64,000 nucleotides of DNA, from positions 124,001 through 188,000 of the forward strand of contig NZ_CP026377.1 in the NCBI RefSeq assembly GCF_002953195.1, given 5' to 3'. Origin of the DNA: Mixta gaviniae. GTDB lineage: Bacteria; Pseudomonadota; Gammaproteobacteria; Enterobacterales; Enterobacteriaceae. Below the pieces are notes generated by a model. It did no database searches and was not told where the DNA came from. It saw nothing but the letters and a program-made list of their open reading frames with translations. Positions 61,338-64,000 of the stretch are shown here, one piece after another. Each line of letters opens with the position of its first letter. Position 1 is the stretch's first letter. The translations under genes were made by a program, and so were the position numbers.

Positions 61338-62324
61338 ATGGCGTTATTGAATATAGAAAAACTGTCGGTGCATTTCGGCGATGAGAAAGCACCGTTCCGC
61401 GCGGTTGACCGCATCAGCTACCAGGTCGAACAGGGCCAGGTGGTGGGCATCGTCGGCGAATCAGGCTCCGGTAAATCGGTCAGCTCGCTGGCGATTATGG
61501 GGCTGATCGACTTCCCCGGCCGCGTTATGGCGGACAAACTGGAGTTCAACCAGCGCGACCTGAAGCGCATCTCCGAAAAAGAGCGCCGCCAGCTGGTGGG
61601 CTCCGAAGTGGCGATGATTTTCCAGGATCCGATGACCAGCCTGAACCCCTGCTACACCGTGGGCTATCAGATTATGGAAGCGATCAAGGTGCATCAGGGC
61701 GGCAACCGCCGCACCCGGCGCCAGCGCGCCATCGATCTGCTGAACCAGGTCGGTATTCCCGATCCGGAATCGCGCCTGGATGTCTATCCGCATCAGCTTT
61801 CCGGCGGCATGAGTCAGCGCGTGATGATCGCCATGGCGATCGCCTGTCGGCCGCGCCTGCTGATCGCCGATGAGCCGACCACCGCGCTTGACGTGACCAT
61901 TCAGGCGCAGATTATCGAACTGCTGCTCGATCTGCAGAAGCAGGAGAACATGGCGTTGATCCTGATTACTCACGATCTGGCGCTGGTGGCGGAAGCCGCG
62001 CAGCACATTATCGTGATGTATGCCGGGCAGGTGGTGGAAACGGGCAAAGCGAGCGATATCTTTAAGGCGCCGCGCCACCCTTACACCCAGGCGCTGTTGC
62101 GCGCCCTGCCGGAGTTCGCGGCCGACAAAGCGCGTCTGGCTTCGCTGCCGGGCGTGGTACCGGGGAAATATGACCGTCCCCGCGGCTGTCTGCTGAACCC
62201 GCGCTGCCCTTACGCCACCGACCATTGCCGTGTGGAAGAACCTGAATTACGTGATATTCCGGGGCGTCAGTCCAAGTGTCACTATCCGCTGGATGATGCC
62301 GGGAGACCAACCTATGCGTCCTGA
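61338..62324 (+). CDS. dppD: Dipeptide ABC transporter ATP-binding protein DppD
   Basis: DppD is one of two ATPases of the importer. The 328-residue protein has Walker [10 protein letters not shown]-loop [12 protein letters not shown], signature LSGGMSQR, Walker [13 protein letters not shown] and the oligopeptide-transporter C-terminal domain with the cluster-type cysteines ([17 protein letters not shown]). It begins 12 bases after dppC; the stop overlaps dppF by 11 bases. Confidence 0.98.
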   Translation: MALLNIEKLSVHFGDEKAPFRAVDRISYQVEQGQVVGIVGESGSGKSVSSLAIMGLIDFPGRVMADKLEFNQRDLKRISEKERRQLVGSEVAMIFQDPMTSLNPCYTVGYQIMEAIKVHQGGNRRTRRQRAIDLLNQVGIPDPESRLDVYPHQLSGGMSQRVMIAMAIACRPRLLIADEPTTALDVTIQAQIIELLLDLQKQENMALILITHDLALVAEAAQHIIVMYAGQVVETGKASDIFKAPRHPYTQALLRALPEFAADKARLASLPGVVPGKYDRPRGCLLNPRCPYATDHCRVEEPELRDIPGRQSKCHYPLDDAGRPTYAS

Positions 62325-63318
62325 AACTCAAGAGCAGCAGTATCTGCTGCAGGCAATCGACCTGAAAAAGCACTACCCGGTGAAAAAGGGACTGTTCGGC
62401 CAGCCGCGGCTGGTAAAGGCGCTGGACGGCGTCTCCTTTAACCTTGAACGCGGTAAAACCCTGGCGGTAGTGGGTGAATCGGGCTGCGGTAAATCGACGC
62501 TCGGCCGCCTGCTGACAATGATTGAAACGCCGACCGAGGGGCAGCTATTCTGGCACGGCCAGGATCTGCTGAAGCACGACCGCGAAGCGCAGTCGCTGCG
62601 TCGCCAGAAAATCCAGATTGTGTTCCAGAACCCTTACGGCTCGCTGAACCCGCGTAAAAAAGTCAGCCAGATCCTGGAAGAGCCGCTGCTGATCAACACC
62701 CCCCTCAGCAAGGCGGAGCGACGCGAAAAAACGCTGGAGATGATGGCGAAAGTCGGTTTGAAAACCGAACATTACGACCGCTACCCGCATATGTTTTCCG
62801 GCGGCCAGCGTCAGCGTATCGCTATCGCCCGCGGCCTGATGCTCGATCCTGATGTGCTGATCGCCGATGAGCCGGTTTCGGCGCTTGATGTGTCGGTGCG
62901 CGCGCAGGTGCTGAACCTGATGATGGATCTGCAGCAGGATATGGGGCTTTCCTACGTTTTTATCTCGCACGATCTGTCAGTGGTAGAGCATATTGCCGAC
63001 GAAGTGATGGTGATGTATCTGGGCCGCTGCGTGGAAAAGGGCAGCAAAGAGGCGATCTTCGCCAATCCGCGCCACCCTTATACTCAGGCGCTGCTTTCCG
63101 CCACGCCGCGCCTCAACCCGGACGATCGCCGCGAGCGTATCAAGCTGACCGGCGAGCTGCCCAGCCCGCTCAGCCCGCCGCCCGGCTGCGCGTTTAACGC
63201 TCGCTGCCGCCGCCGTTTTGGCACCTGCGTCCAGCTGCAGCCGCAGCTGAAACGCTACGGCGACCAGCAGATCGCCTGCTTCGCCGTCGACCAGGACGAG
63301 CAGCAGCAAGCGGGATAA
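62314..63318 (+). CDS. dppF: Dipeptide ABC transporter ATP-binding protein DppF
   Basis: DppF is the second ATPase. From the ATG at 62314 it has 334 residues, the same as E. coli DppF, with [16 protein letters not shown], Walker [11 protein letters not shown]-loop [12 protein letters not shown], signature FSGGQRQR, Walker [13 protein letters not shown] and a Cys-containing C-terminal domain ([17 protein letters not shown]). Earlier in-frame starts lie inside dppD and are not conserved. Last gene of dppABCDF. Confidence 0.98.
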   Translation: MRPETQEQQYLLQAIDLKKHYPVKKGLFGQPRLVKALDGVSFNLERGKTLAVVGESGCGKSTLGRLLTMIETPTEGQLFWHGQDLLKHDREAQSLRRQKIQIVFQNPYGSLNPRKKVSQILEEPLLINTPLSKAERREKTLEMMAKVGLKTEHYDRYPHMFSGGQRQRIAIARGLMLDPDVLIADEPVSALDVSVRAQVLNLMMDLQQDMGLSYVFISHDLSVVEHIADEVMVMYLGRCVEKGSKEAIFANPRHPYTQALLSATPRLNPDDRRERIKLTGELPSPLSPPPGCAFNARCRRRFGTCVQLQPQLKRYGDQQIACFAVDQDEQQQAG

Positions 63319-63365
63319 TCGCATCAGCGATTGCGCCATGCCTCCCTGTCGCTTACTACGTAAAA

Positions 63366-63398
63366 CAATAAAACCGCTCTTTCGGAGCGGTTTTATTG
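63366..63398 (+). terminator. Terminator of the dpp operon
   Basis: A 14-bp stem (63366-63379 and 63385-63398) built from AAAACCGCTC/GAGCGGTTTT, with A-rich and T-rich ends. It can serve dpp and the convergent methyltransferase gene. Confidence 0.93.
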
Positions 63399-63448
63399 TT
63401 ACCGGCGCATGACCACGCTTTGGCCGGTCATGCAGAAACAGCGCGCGC

Positions 63449-64000
63449 TTAGGCCTCAGCCGCTTTCTGACAAAAAGAGATACGATAATAATTTCCGTAT
63501 TTCGGGCGATAGATAAAAAGGGTCGTGAGAACGGCGAACCGGGCTTCGGCTAAGATGGCCGACAGCGCCTCGTCGCTAAAATAGTGATGTATGCGCTGGT
63601 AGTCATCAATGTAGGTGGATTTCAACCTATCGCTAAATGTTGAAAGGACAAAGTGGCCATGCGCGGGCAGCAGGTGGTGAATTTTCGCCAGGTAGTGCGC
63701 CAGGCTCTCTTCGGTTTGATGATGAAAGCAGCCGTTATCGATAATCACATCATAAGGGCCTTCCAGCGGGCAGGAAAGGAAGTTGCCGTGAATAAAGCGA
63801 ATGTGGGAATGGGTGTTTTCAATCTGTCGCCACTCCGGGTGATCGAAAATATCCACGCCGGTAACCTGCTGGCTGAGATCGCCGTAAACGAGGGTATCCA
63901 GCCCGCTACCGCAGCCAATATCAAGGACACGGCTTTCTGCTGACAGGCGTAGCTGCCCCTGGATCAGCAGCGGCAGCACGCGCATGCCTATATCCGTTGT
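63449..64000 (-). CDS. Class I SAM-dependent methyltransferase (5' end beyond window)
   Basis: The frame reads through the window edge; an ATG at 63985 lies in the open frame, but residues before it (TTDIG) look continuous, so the gene probably starts outside. The visible part of about 183 residues has SAM motif I (VLDIGCGSGLDT), the acidic residue of strand 2 (VTGVDIFDHPEW), FIHGNFLSCPLEGPYDVIID for motif post-I/II and a HHLLPAHGHFVLSTF strand. The substrate is not assignable; small-molecule methyltransferases of this shape are common. Confidence 0.82.
   Translation of the reverse strand, partial: TTDIGMRVLPLLIQGQLRLSAESRVLDIGCGSGLDTLVYGDLSQQVTGVDIFDHPEWRQIENTHSHIRFIHGNFLSCPLEGPYDVIIDNGCFHHQTEESLAHYLAKIHHLLPAHGHFVLSTFSDRLKSTYIDDYQRIHHYFSDEALSAILAEARFAVLTTLFIYRPKYGNYYRISFCQKAAEA

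Overview
The window is GC-rich chromosomal DNA from a member of the Enterobacterales. Gene content and sequence closeness to E. coli families point to an Erwiniaceae-type genome such as Mixta or Pantoea; that genus guess is inference. Almost everything from about 15.2 kb onward matches gene sets that in E. coli K-12 lie mostly near 79-82 min (xyl, wecH-glyQS, selAB-yibF, mtl, yiaF/yiaG, eptB-proK-dpp), joined here to the fdo operon, fdhD and sodA.

Layout: 1-3.1 kb is the 3' part of a flagellar operon (fliM'NOPQR). 3.2-8.9 kb is a lacI-lacZ-lacY locus without lacA, with a recognisable CRP site, promoter and operator. 9.0-15.1 kb is accessory: an orphan FeeM-like N-acyltransferase, a MurP-type PTS permease, an enolase-superfamily enzyme with an MFS transporter, and a GNAT acetyltransferase. 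15.2-23.7 kb holds selC (tRNA-Sec) and the divergent xylose genes xylFGHR and xylAB. 23.7-28.1 kb holds wecH and glyQS. 28.2-38.7 kb is a selenium/formate block: yibF-selA-selB, then fdoG (in-frame UGA/Sec196 plus SECIS), fdoH, fdoI, fdhE and the divergent fdhD. 39.4-45.8 kb carries sodA, a VirK/YbjX-family gene, yibL, mtlR, mtlD and mtlA with four CRP sites upstream. 46.0-53.2 kb carries a 9-bp minisatellite, yiaF, yiaG, a 1076-residue Ig-like repeat protein, a small HD-domain (p)ppGpp hydrolase-like gene, and ohrR-ohr. 53.4-63.4 kb carries eptB, tRNA-Pro(CGG), a two-gene AT-rich insertion and dppABCDF. The window ends in a partial methyltransferase.

How the genes work together: selC, selA and selB supply the tRNA, Ser-to-Sec conversion and Sec elongation factor needed to read the UGA of fdoG; FdoGHI is a membrane formate dehydrogenase matured with FdhE and FdhD. 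Three carbohydrate systems (lac, xyl, mtl) are each organised for local control by their own regulator, with CRP sites visible at lac and mtl. dppABCDF imports dipeptides and eptB modifies lipopolysaccharide.

The most interesting candidate system is the pair at 55493-56892, between tRNA-Pro and dppA. The first gene encodes a peptidoglycan-binding domain joined to a pesticin/T4-lysozyme-like muramidase domain with the E-T-D residues in place. The second, overlapping gene encodes a secreted four-cysteine protein of the LprI/DUF1311 lysozyme-inhibitor type. This looks like a cell-wall-degrading effector with its immunity protein. Other unusual features are degenerate tandem copies of the 3' ends of fdhD and wecH, an exact 101-bp duplication in the minisatellite, and the Ig-like protein with no visible export signal. 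All assignments come from reading the sequence and remembered family features; no database search was run.
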